From positions 1-33,043 of the forward strand of contig JAKPHK010000122.1 of NCBI GenBank assembly GCA_029550345.1: 33,043 bases of DNA, read 5' to 3'. Origin of the DNA: Pseudomonadota bacterium. GTDB taxonomy: Bacteria; Pseudomonadota; Alphaproteobacteria; Sphingomonadales; Sphingomonadaceae. Made by a program: the position numbers and the translations under genes. The notes beneath the pieces were generated by a model, which ran no database searches, was not told the origin of the DNA, and was given only the letters and a program-made list of their open reading frames with translations. Every line of letters begins with the position of its first letter. The stretch's first letter is position 1. This document shows, piece after piece, positions 1 through 7,836 of the stretch.

Positions 1-40
1 GCGCCAGCGCGGCGCAGGCAAAGGGCATCAAACGGATCAT
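1..40 (-). CDS. Start of an exported protein, cut by the window edge
   Basis: Only the first 13 codons are inside the window. They read MIRLMPFACAALA, which looks like the start of a signal peptide or lipoprotein leader: a basic residue followed by a hydrophobic run with a Cys. An AGGAG Shine-Dalgarno sequence lies 6 bases upstream of the ATG. The ATG overlaps the TGA stop of the preceding DUF559 gene as ATGA, the junction style used through this operon, so this is very likely a further member of the suf transcription unit. Its function cannot be told from so short a piece. Confidence 0.6.
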   Translation of the reverse strand, partial: MIRLMPFACAALA

Positions 41-531
41 CGCTCACTCCTGTAGCGGTCATGGGCAGATCGCGCGTGCTGCCGCCGTGCGGCACCGCGC
101 GCGTCATAGCTTTGCTTCATCGCGGCGACGATTTGCGCCACTACCGCATCGGGATCGGCCAGAACGTCGGCGGCAGCAAAGCGCAGCAACTTTACGCCCA
201 CCGCCTCAAGGCTCTTGTCGCGCCGGGCAATCAGCGCCGGATCGCCGCCTTCGTCGATCGAGACCGCGACTTTCAGCGGATTGCAGGCGAAATCGACGAT
301 TGCCGATCCGATCACCTGCTGGCGGGTCAGCTTGAACTTGCCGAGATTGGCCTCGATCAGCTTGGCGCCCAGCACCTTCTGCGCCTCGGTCGGTTCCATC
401 TTGTTGCGACGGGCCTGCTCGTGAATCTGGTCAAGCCGCTTGTCCGAAATCGCCCAGCCGCGCCCGCGCTTCTTCAACTCGGGGGCTTCGCGCTCATCAA
501 GCGGGCGGACGGTGAGGGTTTTCTTGGTCAT
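37..531 (-). CDS. DUF559-type (Vsr/restriction-endonuclease-like) protein in the suf operon
   Basis: A 164-residue protein read from the ATG at 531, which overlaps the previous stop codon by four bases (ATGA). An in-frame earlier start at 561 is possible but lies inside the previous gene. Residues about 45-140 resemble the DUF559 fold, which is related to very-short-patch and restriction nucleases: a conserved VDFAC segment, then a strand and a LLRF segment. The usual acidic ELDG stretch after VDFAC is replaced by SIDEGGD, so nuclease activity is uncertain. The C-terminal tail is rich in Arg, His and Ser. In the family, such proteins are small putative nucleases found in many contexts; a role in Fe-S assembly is only suggested by position. 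Confidence 0.75.
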   Translation of the reverse strand: MTKKTLTVRPLDEREAPELKKRGRGWAISDKRLDQIHEQARRNKMEPTEAQKVLGAKLIEANLGKFKLTRQQVIGSAIVDFACNPLKVAVSIDEGGDPALIARRDKSLEAVGVKLLRFAAADVLADPDAVVAQIVAAMKQSYDARGAARRQHARSAHDRYRSER

Positions 532-911
532 CGGTCTCTCTCGCCCTTGGTCTGGGCGCAATTGGCAAGGAAATCGGCGCGCAGTTCTTCAACCAGCGCG
601 CGCCAGCTCATTTCGACAGCCCGGGCATCGTCGAGCTGTTTCTGCCGCGCATCGAGCCCGGCCAACGCCAGATCGAGCGAGGCCTTGCCCGCCGCTGTCG
701 GCTGAGCCGCGCCGGGCGCAATCAGGGCCGCCCGCTCACGCGCGATCGCCTGCTGCTCGGCATAGGACGCCGCCGCCCACTCGGTCCGGCGGCGCGGCTC
801 AGCCTTTGTCAGTGCCATCATCGCCCCGCGATCGCAGGTCTTGACCGCATCGAGCGCCGGGGCGGGATCGGGACCGGCAAAGGCCGCAAGGAGGGCAAGC
901 AGGTGGATCAC
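528..911 (-). CDS. Small secreted hypothetical protein between sufB and the DUF559 gene
   Basis: A 127-residue protein starting at a GTG (911) that overlaps the sufB stop codon as GTGA, and ending in an ATGA overlap with the next gene. The first 19 or so residues ([19 protein letters not shown]) form a probable signal peptide. The mature part has two Cys residues far apart (CDRG near the N-terminus and NCAQ near the C-terminus) and a helical, Ala/Arg/Glu-rich body that could form a coiled coil. That would fit a periplasmic disulfide-bonded helical protein. I do not recognise a family. The tight coupling to sufB is odd for an exported protein. Confidence 0.7.
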   Translation of the reverse strand: MIHLLALLAAFAGPDPAPALDAVKTCDRGAMMALTKAEPRRRTEWAAASYAEQQAIARERAALIAPGAAQPTAAGKASLDLALAGLDARQKQLDDARAVEMSWRALVEELRADFLANCAQTKGERDR

Positions 912-2383
912 CCCACGCTTCCTTCCAGCGAAATCCCCAGCAGCTTCTGCGCCTCGACCGCGAATTCCATCGGCAGCTGCTGCAGCACTTCCTTGGCGAA
1001 GCCGTTGACAATCAGCGCCACCGCCGCTTCCTGATCGAGCCCGCGCTGCATCGCGTAGAACAGCTGGTCGTCCGAAATCTTGCTGGTGGTCGCCTCGTGC
1101 TCGATCTGGGCGCTGGGGTTGCGCACTTCGATATAGGGCACGGTATGCGCGCCGCAGTCCTTGCCCAGCAGCAGCGAATCGCACTGGGTGAAATTGCGCA
1201 CGCCCTCGGCACCCGGAGCGACCCGGACCAGCCCGCGATAGGTGTTCTGGCTCTTCCCGGCCGAGATGCCCTTGGAAACGATGGTCGAGCGGCTACCCCT
1301 GCCGTTGTGGATCATCTTGGTGCCGGTATCGGCCTGCTGGAAATTGTTGGTCACCGCGACCGAATAGAACTCGCCCACGCTGTCTTCGCCGTTGAGGACA
1401 CAGCTTGGGTACTTCCAAGTGATAGCGGAGCCGGTTTCGACCTGCGTCCAACTGACCTTTGAACGACTGCCCTGGCACAGCGCGCGCTTGGTCACGAAGT
1501 TGTAGATCCCGCCCTTGCCTTCAGCGTCGCCGGGGTACCAGTTCTGCACGGTGGAGTACTTGATCTCGGCATCATCGAGCGCAACCAGTTCGACCACGGC
1601 GGCGTGGAGCTGGTTCTCATCGCGCTGCGGCGCGGTGCAGCCTTCGAGGTAGGAGACATAGGCACCCTTGTCGGCCACAATCAGGGTCCGTTCGAACTGC
1701 CCGGTATTCTCGGCATTGATCCGGAAATAGGTGGAAAGCTCCATCGGGCAGCGCGTACCCTCTGGAATGTAAACGAAAGTCCCGTCAGAGAAGACCGCGC
1801 AGTTGAGTGCGGCGAAGAAATTGTCGTGCATTGGCACGACCTTGCCCAGCCAGCGCTTTACCAGTTCGGGATATTCGCGAATCGCCTCGGAGATCGACAG
1901 GAAGATCACCCCCGCCTTCTTTAGCTCCTCGCGAAAGGTGGTGGCGACAGAGACGCTGTCGAACACCGCATCGACCGCAACCTTGCGCGCGCCCTCAACC
2001 CCGGCCAGAACTTTCTGTTCTTCCAGAGGAATGCCAAGCTTTTCATATACCTTGAGGATTTCGGGATCGACCTCATCCAGGCTGGACAGCTTCTTCTTGG
2101 CCTTGGGCGCGGCGTAGTAATAGGCGTCCTGATAGTCGATCGGCGGAATGTTCAACTTGGCCCAGTCTGGCATCGGCATGGTCTGCCAGTGGCGGAAGGC
2201 CTTGAGCCGCCATTCGAGCATCCATTCCGGCTCGTTCTTCTTGGCGCTGATGAACCGGACGGTTTCCTCGCTCAGGCCCTTTTCGGCAAATTCGGTCTCG
2301 ATCTCGGCCGACCAGCCGTGCTCGTAATCGGCGACCCTGGCGGCGGCATCATGCGCGGCCTGATCTTTCACCTGCTGGCTCAT
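908..2383 (-). CDS. sufB: Fe-S cluster scaffold subunit SufB
   Basis: A 491-residue protein of normal SufB length. SufB is the scaffold of the cytoplasmic SufBCD complex, on which Fe-S clusters are assembled from sulfide delivered by SufS/SufE. The central beta-helix and C-terminal region are typical: the segment [20 protein letters not shown], the [17 protein letters not shown] segment carrying the conserved Cys, and [17 protein letters not shown] near the C-terminus. The ATG at 2383 overlaps the stop of the Rrf2 regulator (ATGA), and the stop overlaps the following GTG (GTGA), so translation is probably coupled. sufC, sufD and sufS are not in the window and presumably lie beyond base 1. Confidence 0.97.
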   Translation of the reverse strand: MSQQVKDQAAHDAAARVADYEHGWSAEIETEFAEKGLSEETVRFISAKKNEPEWMLEWRLKAFRHWQTMPMPDWAKLNIPPIDYQDAYYYAAPKAKKKLSSLDEVDPEILKVYEKLGIPLEEQKVLAGVEGARKVAVDAVFDSVSVATTFREELKKAGVIFLSISEAIREYPELVKRWLGKVVPMHDNFFAALNCAVFSDGTFVYIPEGTRCPMELSTYFRINAENTGQFERTLIVADKGAYVSYLEGCTAPQRDENQLHAAVVELVALDDAEIKYSTVQNWYPGDAEGKGGIYNFVTKRALCQGSRSKVSWTQVETGSAITWKYPSCVLNGEDSVGEFYSVAVTNNFQQADTGTKMIHNGRGSRSTIVSKGISAGKSQNTYRGLVRVAPGAEGVRNFTQCDSLLLGKDCGAHTVPYIEVRNPSAQIEHEATTSKISDDQLFYAMQRGLDQEAAVALIVNGFAKEVLQQLPMEFAVEAQKLLGISLEGSVG

Positions 2384-2790
2384 CGTCCGGTCCCCGCCAG
2401 CTGGGTCAGCGGCACTTGTGCAAGGGCACCGCGCAGCGCCTGGTTGACCACCGGCCAGTGCGGCTTAACCGAGCAGCAGGCATCAAGCGCGCAATTGTCC
2501 CGTTCCTGATCAACACAGGTGGTCAGCGCGATCGGCCCTTCGACCGCTTCAACAATGTCGGCCAGACTGATTGCCGCAGCCGGCCGGGCCAGTTTCAGGC
2601 CTCCGCCGATCCCGCGCGAGGAGCGGAGCAGGCCCGCTGCGGTGAGACGGCTGACGAGCTTTTGCACGGTCGGCGCGGGCAGGCCGGATTCTTCAGCCAG
2701 TTGCGCCGCAGAAACCCGCGCCCCGCCGCAATGGCGTGCGGCGGCAGTCATGGTCACAACGGCATAATCGGCCATGCTGGACAGGCGCAT
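2380..2790 (-). CDS. Rrf2-family regulator of the SUF operon
   Basis: A 136-residue protein from the ATG at 2790 ([12 protein letters not shown]); an in-frame ATG six codons upstream is a less typical start. It has an N-terminal winged helix ([21 protein letters not shown], then the glycine-rich wing SRGIGGG) and the Rrf2 Cys triad in the segment [15 protein letters not shown]. In IscR and related regulators these Cys residues bind a 2Fe-2S cluster. It is the first gene of the operon and overlaps sufB by four bases, so it probably senses Fe-S status and controls its own operon, as in other SUF-linked Rrf2 proteins. The sensing role is inferred from the Cys set and the position. Confidence 0.92.
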   Translation of the reverse strand: MRLSSMADYAVVTMTAAARHCGGARVSAAQLAEESGLPAPTVQKLVSRLTAAGLLRSSRGIGGGLKLARPAAAISLADIVEAVEGPIALTTCVDQERDNCALDACCSVKPHWPVVNQALRGALAQVPLTQLAGTGR

Positions 2791-2887
2791 GGGGGCAGAC
2801 TCCGGCAAATCGGATTGATTCGTTCCGGTTTCCCCTAGGCGCTTCCCCTGGCCCTGACAATCGCCGATCAGCGCGGATTTTCGAGGC

Positions 2888-3002
2888 AGACAAAAAGAGC
2901 GGCTCCCGGGTTTCCCCGGAAGCCGCTTTTGAAGTTAGGATCTCGTTGCTGAAATGCCTCGAGTCCTTCGGGTCGCAACGGTGTGATAGGCGGCATTCGT
3001 AT
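2888..3002 (-). ncRNA. Candidate small RNA between sufR-like gene and pyrD
   Basis: On the minus strand a promoter-like TTGCTG-N18-TACAAT pair predicts transcription starting near 3002, and a 12-bp hairpin followed by TTTTT ends it near 2890, giving a transcript of about 110 bases. Within it CGTTGC (2944-2949 on plus) can pair with GCAACG (2975-2980), and AATGCC (2953-2958) with GGCATT (2992-2997). The two pairings cross, so they would form a pseudoknot or be alternatives. No homology to a named RNA is recognised. The region lacks plausible coding potential. This is inference from signals only. Confidence 0.4.
2892..2930 (-). terminator. Hairpin terminator, possibly bidirectional
   Basis: AGCGGCT (2898-2904) pairs with AGCCGCT (2921-2927) and CCGGG (2906-2910) with CCCGG (2915-2919) around a TTTC loop. 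It has five A on the left (TTTTT on the minus strand) and TTTT on the right. It lies between two divergent genes, where no terminator is needed for annotated genes, which is the main reason to suspect a small transcript here. Confidence 0.75.
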
Positions 3003-3008
3003 GCGCAG

Positions 3009-3038
3009 ATTGTATGGAATCGACAGCCCGCCCAGCAA
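3009..3038 (-). promoter_or_regulatory. Candidate sigma-70 promoter for the putative small RNA
   Basis: Read on the minus strand: TTGCTG (3038-3033), an 18-base spacer, TACAAT (3014-3009). Five of six bases match the -10 consensus and four of six the -35. The predicted start is near 3002, about 110 bases before the hairpin terminator. Confidence 0.35.
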
Positions 3039-3152
3039 AGTTGGATCGATAATGGACTGAAAGCGCTTCCAAGATCGCCCCGCCCTGCCGGTGCGAATCG
3101 GGTCGAGGACGATTCGACACAGTCCGCCGTCAATGCCATAGGCGCGCCTGCC

Positions 3153-4184
3153 ATGTTTTATTCGCTGCTTCGCCCCGCCTTGTTCATGCTCGATGCCGAA
3201 CGGGCCCACGGCCTTGCCCTCGCCGCGCTCAAGGCGCTGCCGCTGGGCGGAACTGCCCGCTGCGACGGGCCGTTGGCGACGAATGTGGCCGGGATCGTCT
3301 TCCCCAATCCACTCGGCATGGCAGCCGGTTTCGACAAGGACGCCGAAGTGCCCGATGCCCTGCTGGGGGTGGGTTTCGGCTTTGCCGAAGTCGGTTCGAT
3401 TACGCCGCTGCCCCAGCCCGGCAATCCCCGCCCCCGGCTGTTCCGGCTGGCCGAAGACCGCGCGGTGATCAACCGGATGGGCTTCAACAATGGCGGCGCG
3501 GAACCTGCGATCGCACGCCTCGCCCGCCGGCATGGACGCCCCGGCGTGGTCGGGATCAACATCGGCGCCAACAAGGATTCGGCCGATCGCCAGGCCGACT
3601 ATGCCAGCCTCGCCCGGCTGATGGCGCCCCTGGCAAGCTATCTGGCGGTCAATGTTTCCAGCCCGAACACGCCGGGCCTGCGCGCGCTGCAGGATGAAGG
3701 CGCACTGGCCGCATTGCTCGATGCGGTCATCGAAGCGCGCGGCGACTATCGGGTGCCGATCTTTCTCAAGGTCGCGCCAGACCTGGAGCCGAGCGACATC
3801 GATGCAATCGCCCGGATCGCGCTGGAAAAGCGGCTCGGTGCGCTGATCGTCTCCAACACCACCATTTCGCGGCCGCCGCTGAAGTCAGCGCTGGCGGGTG
3901 AAGCGGGCGGCCTGTCCGGCGCCCCGCTGAAGCAACTGGCGCTGGAACGGCTGCGTGATTTCCGCGCGGCCACCGGCGGGCAGGTTCCGCTGATCGGGGT
4001 TGGCGGAATTTCGGATGCCGAAGATGCCTGGCAGCGGATCCGCGCCGGTGCTTCGCTGGTCCAGCTCTACAGCGCCATGGCCTATGATGGACCCGGCATC
4101 GCCAGGACCATTACCCGGGGGCTGGAACGCCTGATGCGCCGCGATGGCTTCGCCAGCATTGCAGAGGCAGTCGGAACCGAATAG
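3153..4184 (+). CDS. pyrD: Dihydroorotate dehydrogenase (quinone), class 2
   Basis: A 343-residue enzyme that oxidises dihydroorotate to orotate in pyrimidine synthesis and passes electrons to the quinone pool at the inner membrane. The N-terminal segment MFYSLLRPALFMLDAERAHG is the membrane-associated helical extension typical of class 2. FMN- and substrate-site motifs follow in order: NPLGMAAGFDKD, NRMGFNNGG, NIGANKDS, NVSSPNTPGLR (about residues 167-177, holding the class 2 catalytic Ser), FLKVAPDL, SNTT and GVGGI. The frame is open upstream to 2736, but the ATG at 3153 matches family starts. The gamma-glutamyltransferase gene follows after 10 bases, so the two are probably co-transcribed. 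Confidence 0.96.
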   Translation: MFYSLLRPALFMLDAERAHGLALAALKALPLGGTARCDGPLATNVAGIVFPNPLGMAAGFDKDAEVPDALLGVGFGFAEVGSITPLPQPGNPRPRLFRLAEDRAVINRMGFNNGGAEPAIARLARRHGRPGVVGINIGANKDSADRQADYASLARLMAPLASYLAVNVSSPNTPGLRALQDEGALAALLDAVIEARGDYRVPIFLKVAPDLEPSDIDAIARIALEKRLGALIVSNTTISRPPLKSALAGEAGGLSGAPLKQLALERLRDFRAATGGQVPLIGVGGISDAEDAWQRIRAGASLVQLYSAMAYDGPGIARTITRGLERLMRRDGFASIAEAVGTE

Positions 4185-4194
4185 CAAGGTGGCC

Positions 4195-5916
4195 ATGAGC
4201 CGCCGTTTTCTGACCCTGTTCGCCGGTGCCCTGGCCCTTGCCAGCTGCGCCCCCGCCCCCAGCAGCACCACGCCCCCGCCCAAGGCGCAGGTCTATGAAA
4301 AGGGTATGGTCAGCGCGGCGGACCCCCGCGCTGCCGCAGCCGGTGCCGAGATGCTGCGCGATGGCGGAACCGCTACCGATGCCGCGATCGCCACGATGCT
4401 GGCCCTGACCGTGGTCGAACCGCAAAGCTCAGGCATCGGCGGCGGCGGCTTTTATGTCACCACCAATGCCCGGGGCGAGGTGGAGACGATCGACGGCCGC
4501 GAAACGGCTCCTGCCGCGGCCCATCCGAAATGGTTCTTCAAGGATGGGAAACTGCTGAGTTTTGCCGAATCCGTTCCCGGCGCCACCAGCGTTGGCGTTC
4601 CCGGCAACATTGCCCTGGCGGCAAAGGCCCACGCAGCGCACGGCCGCCTGCCCTGGGCGCGGCTGTTCGCCCCGGCGATTAAGTTGGCCCGCGAAGGTTT
4701 TGTGATGTCGCCCCGCCTTCACGAGATGGTGGCCGGCAGCACCAACACCGCAGGGTTCTCGCCAGAGGGACGTGCCCTGCTGTTCGGAGCCGATGGCAAG
4801 CCTCTGCCGGTCGGAACACTGATCAAGAACCCGGCGCTGGCGGATACCCTTGAGGCAATTGCCAACGAAGGCCCCAAGGCGTTCTATTCCGGGCCCAATG
4901 CCGGGGCGATCGTCGCCAAGGTGACCACCGCCCCGCACAATCCCGCGCCGATGACCGAGGCCGACGTCGCCGCCTATGCCGCCAAGAACCGGGCCCCGGT
5001 CTGCGGGACCTATCGCGGCTATCGGATCTGTTCGATGGGTCCGCCCAGCTCTGGCGCGACCACAGTACTGGCCGCGCTGATCCAGCTTGAGCGGTTCGAT
5101 CTCAAGACGCTGGGCAAGGACAATCCCGTATCGTGGCACCTGATCGCCGAAAGTGAGCGGCTCGCCTATGCCGACCGCGCCCGCTATTCTGCGGATTCCG
5201 ATTTCGTTCCGGTGCCGGTCGCGGGCATGGTCGATCGCAAATATCTGGCCGCGCGCTCGGCCCTGATCGATCCGGGCAAGACCATTCCCAAGGCGATCGC
5301 GGGCACGCCGCCCGGTGCGGAAAAGCTGTCCTGGGCCGATCCGGAACCGGCGGTAGAGCATGGCACCTCGCACTTTGCGGTGATCGACCGGGCGGGGAAC
5401 GCCGTCTCCTATACCTCCACCATCGAAAGCTCGTTCGGTTCGGGAATCGTGGTGGGCGGCTATTTCCTCAACAACGAAATGACCGATTTTGACCGCAACC
5501 CCGAACTGGACGGGCGGATGGTCGCCAACCGGGTCGAAGGCGGCAAGCGCCCGCGCAGTTCGATGTCCCCCACGCTGGTATTCGGGCCTGACGGTCGCCT
5601 GCGGCTGGTCGTTGGCGCCGCCGGCGGGGTAACCATCCCCGCGCAGGTCATCCGGGCGATCATCGGCGTGATCGACTGGGATCTCTCGGCTCAAGACGCG
5701 CTGGCCCTGCCGGTCATTTTCGCGCCCGGCACCGAAACCATCTATGTCGAGCGCGGCACCGTGCTGGAAGGGATGATCCCCGCGCTGCAGGCGCTGGGTC
5801 ACGGCGATGTCCAGCCGCGCGGCCTTCCGCTGAAAGCCAATGCGGTGGAAGTGCGCGGCAGCCAGCTGCAAGGCGCCGCCGATCCGCGCAGCGAAGGTCA
5901 GGCCATCGGGGAGTAA
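4195..5916 (+). CDS. ggt: Gamma-glutamyltransferase, lipoprotein form
   Basis: A 573-residue enzyme that hydrolyses or transfers the gamma-glutamyl group of glutathione. The N-terminus MSRRFLTLFAGALALASC is a lipoprotein signal with lipobox LASC (Cys18), so the enzyme is probably membrane-anchored in the periplasm. The proenzyme self-cleaves before a Thr: here GTSHFAVID with Thr391, followed by SYTSTIESSFGSGIV and the NNEMTDF segment. RPRSSMSPTLVF is the substrate-binding loop. The glycine loop reads GAAGGVTIP where well-studied enzymes have GSPGG. The ATG at 4195 is preferred over 4144 because it begins the signal peptide and follows an AAGGTGG ribosome site. It sits 10 bases after pyrD. Confidence 0.95.
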   Translation: MSRRFLTLFAGALALASCAPAPSSTTPPPKAQVYEKGMVSAADPRAAAAGAEMLRDGGTATDAAIATMLALTVVEPQSSGIGGGGFYVTTNARGEVETIDGRETAPAAAHPKWFFKDGKLLSFAESVPGATSVGVPGNIALAAKAHAAHGRLPWARLFAPAIKLAREGFVMSPRLHEMVAGSTNTAGFSPEGRALLFGADGKPLPVGTLIKNPALADTLEAIANEGPKAFYSGPNAGAIVAKVTTAPHNPAPMTEADVAAYAAKNRAPVCGTYRGYRICSMGPPSSGATTVLAALIQLERFDLKTLGKDNPVSWHLIAESERLAYADRARYSADSDFVPVPVAGMVDRKYLAARSALIDPGKTIPKAIAGTPPGAEKLSWADPEPAVEHGTSHFAVIDRAGNAVSYTSTIESSFGSGIVVGGYFLNNEMTDFDRNPELDGRMVANRVEGGKRPRSSMSPTLVFGPDGRLRLVVGAAGGVTIPAQVIRAIIGVIDWDLSAQDALALPVIFAPGTETIYVERGTVLEGMIPALQALGHGDVQPRGLPLKANAVEVRGSQLQGAADPRSEGQAIGE

Positions 5917-6003
5917 CCTTCCCGGCGGCGGCTTGCCGCGAAAGGAAAGCCCGCTTAGGAAAGCAATCCGGGACAAGGATGTGCTGCTGAAGGGGCGCTG
6001 CGC

Positions 6004-7836
6004 GTGGTTGATATTTCCGATCTGCCGTCAACGACGAATCTGGTCGAACTGCTGTTGAACCGGGCCGATGCTCGCGGCGACGCACCGTTCTTGTGGGCCA
6101 AGAAGAACGGCAGCTGGCAACCCATCAGCTGGGCCGAGGCTGTGCGCCAGGTGTGCTGCCTGGCCGAATCCCTGCGCGAACTGGGATTGAAGGACGGGGA
6201 CCGGGTGATGCTGGTTTCCGAAAACCGGCCCGAATGGTGCATCGCCGATTTCGCGATCATGGCCGCAGGCTGCATCACCGTGCCGGCCTATGTCACCAAT
6301 ACCGAACGCGATCACCTCCACATTCAGGAGGATTCAGGCGCGGCAGCCGTAATCGTCGCTAACGACAAGCTGGCCAAACCGCTGCTTGGCGCGGTGATCC
6401 GGTCCGGCAAGGCCCGCCACGTGATCGGGATCGATCCGCTGCGGATCTCGCAGGCGACCTCGTTCGAATATCATGACTGGAACAAGCTGATCGCGGGGGA
6501 TGGAGCGGCGGCGCGCAAGGCGGTGGAAGCGCGGATCGCCGGGATCGGGCGCCAGGATACGGCCTGCCTGATCTATACCAGCGGCACCGGAGGATCCCCG
6601 CGCGGGGTGATGCAGCACCACGGATCGATGCTGATGAACGCCGACGGCGCAGCACGAATCCTGTCAGAGGATTTCGGGCTGGACGATGACGAGGCCTTCC
6701 TCTCGTTCCTGCCGCTCAGTCACGCCTATGAGCATACTGGCGGGCAGATGCTGCCGATCTCGGTCGGGGCGCAGATCTATTATGCCGAAGGGCTCGAAAA
6801 GCTCGCCTCGAATATCGAGGAGACCCGCCCTTCGATCATGGTGGTGGTGCCGCGCCTGTTTGAGGTGCTGCGCGCAAGGATCATGAAGCAGGTCGAAAAG
6901 CAGGGGCGGTTCGCCAATTTCCTGATGGACCGGGCGATGGGGATCGGGGCGATCAAGGCAGCGGGCCGCAACCGCTGGCGCGACAAGCCGATGAATTTCC
7001 TGCTGGAAAAGACCCTGCGCCCCAAGATCCGTGGCCGGTTCGGCGGACGGATCAAGGCGATGGTTTCGGGTGGAGCGCCGCTCAGCCCGGAAGTTGGCGT
7101 CTTCTTCGAATCGATGGGGCTGACCATGCTTCAGGGGTATGGGCAGACCGAAGCCGGCCCGGTGATCAGCTGCAACCGTCCCGCCGCTGGCCTCAAGATG
7201 GATACGGTCGGCCCTCCGCTTCACGGCGTGGAACTGAAGATTGCCGAAGATGGCGAGATTCTGGTTCGCGGTGAGCTGGTGATGCACGGCTATTGGCGCA
7301 ACGAGGCGGAAACCGCCAAGGCGCTGCAACCAGATCCGACTGAGCCGGAAAAGGGCGCCTGGCTCCACACCGGCGATATCGGCCACATCGACGAAGCCGG
7401 ACGGCTGGTCATCACCGATCGCAAGAAGGACATGATCGTCAACGACAAGGGCGACAATATCTCACCCGCGCGGGTGGAGGGCTTGCTGACGCTCCAACCG
7501 GAAATCGCGCAGGTCATGGTTGTCGGCGATCGCCGCCCCTATGTGGTTGGGCTGATCGTTCCCGATACCGAATGGGCGATCGAATGGGCCCAGACCAACG
7601 GCGAAAAGTTCGACATGAAGGCCTTGCAGGACCTGCCCGCGTTCCGCTCAGCGGTGCGGAGCGCGCTGGACCGGGTCAACCAGGATCTCTCAGTGATCGA
7701 AAAGGTCCGCCAGTTCACTTTCGCCGACGAACCCTTCACGATCGACAATGAGGAACTGACGCCCAAGCAGTCGATCCGCCGTCATAAGCTGAAGGCCCGC
7801 TATGGTGAGCGTCTGGACGCCCTCTACAAGGGCTGA
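6004..7836 (+). CDS. Long-chain fatty acid-CoA ligase (AMP-forming)
   Basis: A 610-residue member of the ANL adenylating superfamily, FadD15-like, which activates fatty acids to acyl-CoA through an acyl-adenylate. Motifs: the ATP loop IYTSGTGGSPRGVMQHH (about residues 190-206), GYGQTEAGPVIS in the middle, HTGDIGHIDEAGRLVITDR and the hinge/lysine region RKKDMIVNDKGDNISP. Start: the reading frame opens at a GTG at 6004 giving VVDISDLPSTTNLVELL, with GGGG nine bases upstream; no better ATG is in frame. The 3' end overlaps the convergent gene 7824-9491 by 13 bases. Substrate chain length cannot be read from the sequence. Confidence 0.92.
   Translation: MVDISDLPSTTNLVELLLNRADARGDAPFLWAKKNGSWQPISWAEAVRQVCCLAESLRELGLKDGDRVMLVSENRPEWCIADFAIMAAGCITVPAYVTNTERDHLHIQEDSGAAAVIVANDKLAKPLLGAVIRSGKARHVIGIDPLRISQATSFEYHDWNKLIAGDGAAARKAVEARIAGIGRQDTACLIYTSGTGGSPRGVMQHHGSMLMNADGAARILSEDFGLDDDEAFLSFLPLSHAYEHTGGQMLPISVGAQIYYAEGLEKLASNIEETRPSIMVVVPRLFEVLRARIMKQVEKQGRFANFLMDRAMGIGAIKAAGRNRWRDKPMNFLLEKTLRPKIRGRFGGRIKAMVSGGAPLSPEVGVFFESMGLTMLQGYGQTEAGPVISCNRPAAGLKMDTVGPPLHGVELKIAEDGEILVRGELVMHGYWRNEAETAKALQPDPTEPEKGAWLHTGDIGHIDEAGRLVITDRKKDMIVNDKGDNISPARVEGLLTLQPEIAQVMVVGDRRPYVVGLIVPDTEWAIEWAQTNGEKFDMKALQDLPAFRSAVRSALDRVNQDLSVIEKVRQFTFADEPFTIDNEELTPKQSIRRHKLKARYGERLDALYKG

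Larger units (their letters stand above)
2791..3152. other. Divergent intergenic region between the suf operon and pyrD
   Basis: 362 bases without a protein gene that I can support. It must hold the promoters of the leftward suf operon and the rightward pyrD. It also holds a strong hairpin with T/A runs at 2892-2930 and, on the minus strand, a promoter-like pair ending in a TACAAT -10 at 3009-3038; the two could bracket a small RNA. Open frames across it (for example 2935-3120, minus) use codons such as TTG, ATA, AGG and TCA unlike the neighbouring genes, so they are probably not coding. Confidence 0.6.

Noticed and set aside
2935..3120. Small protein of 61 residues ending just before the hairpin at 2892-2930
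   Set aside because: Its GTG start has no ribosome site and its codons (ATA, AGG, TCA, TTG) differ from the neighbours. A non-coding RNA fits better.
4429..5976. Long open frame (515 codons) opposite ggt
   Set aside because: Antisense shadow of gamma-glutamyltransferase, with Arg/Gly/His-rich translation typical of shadows.
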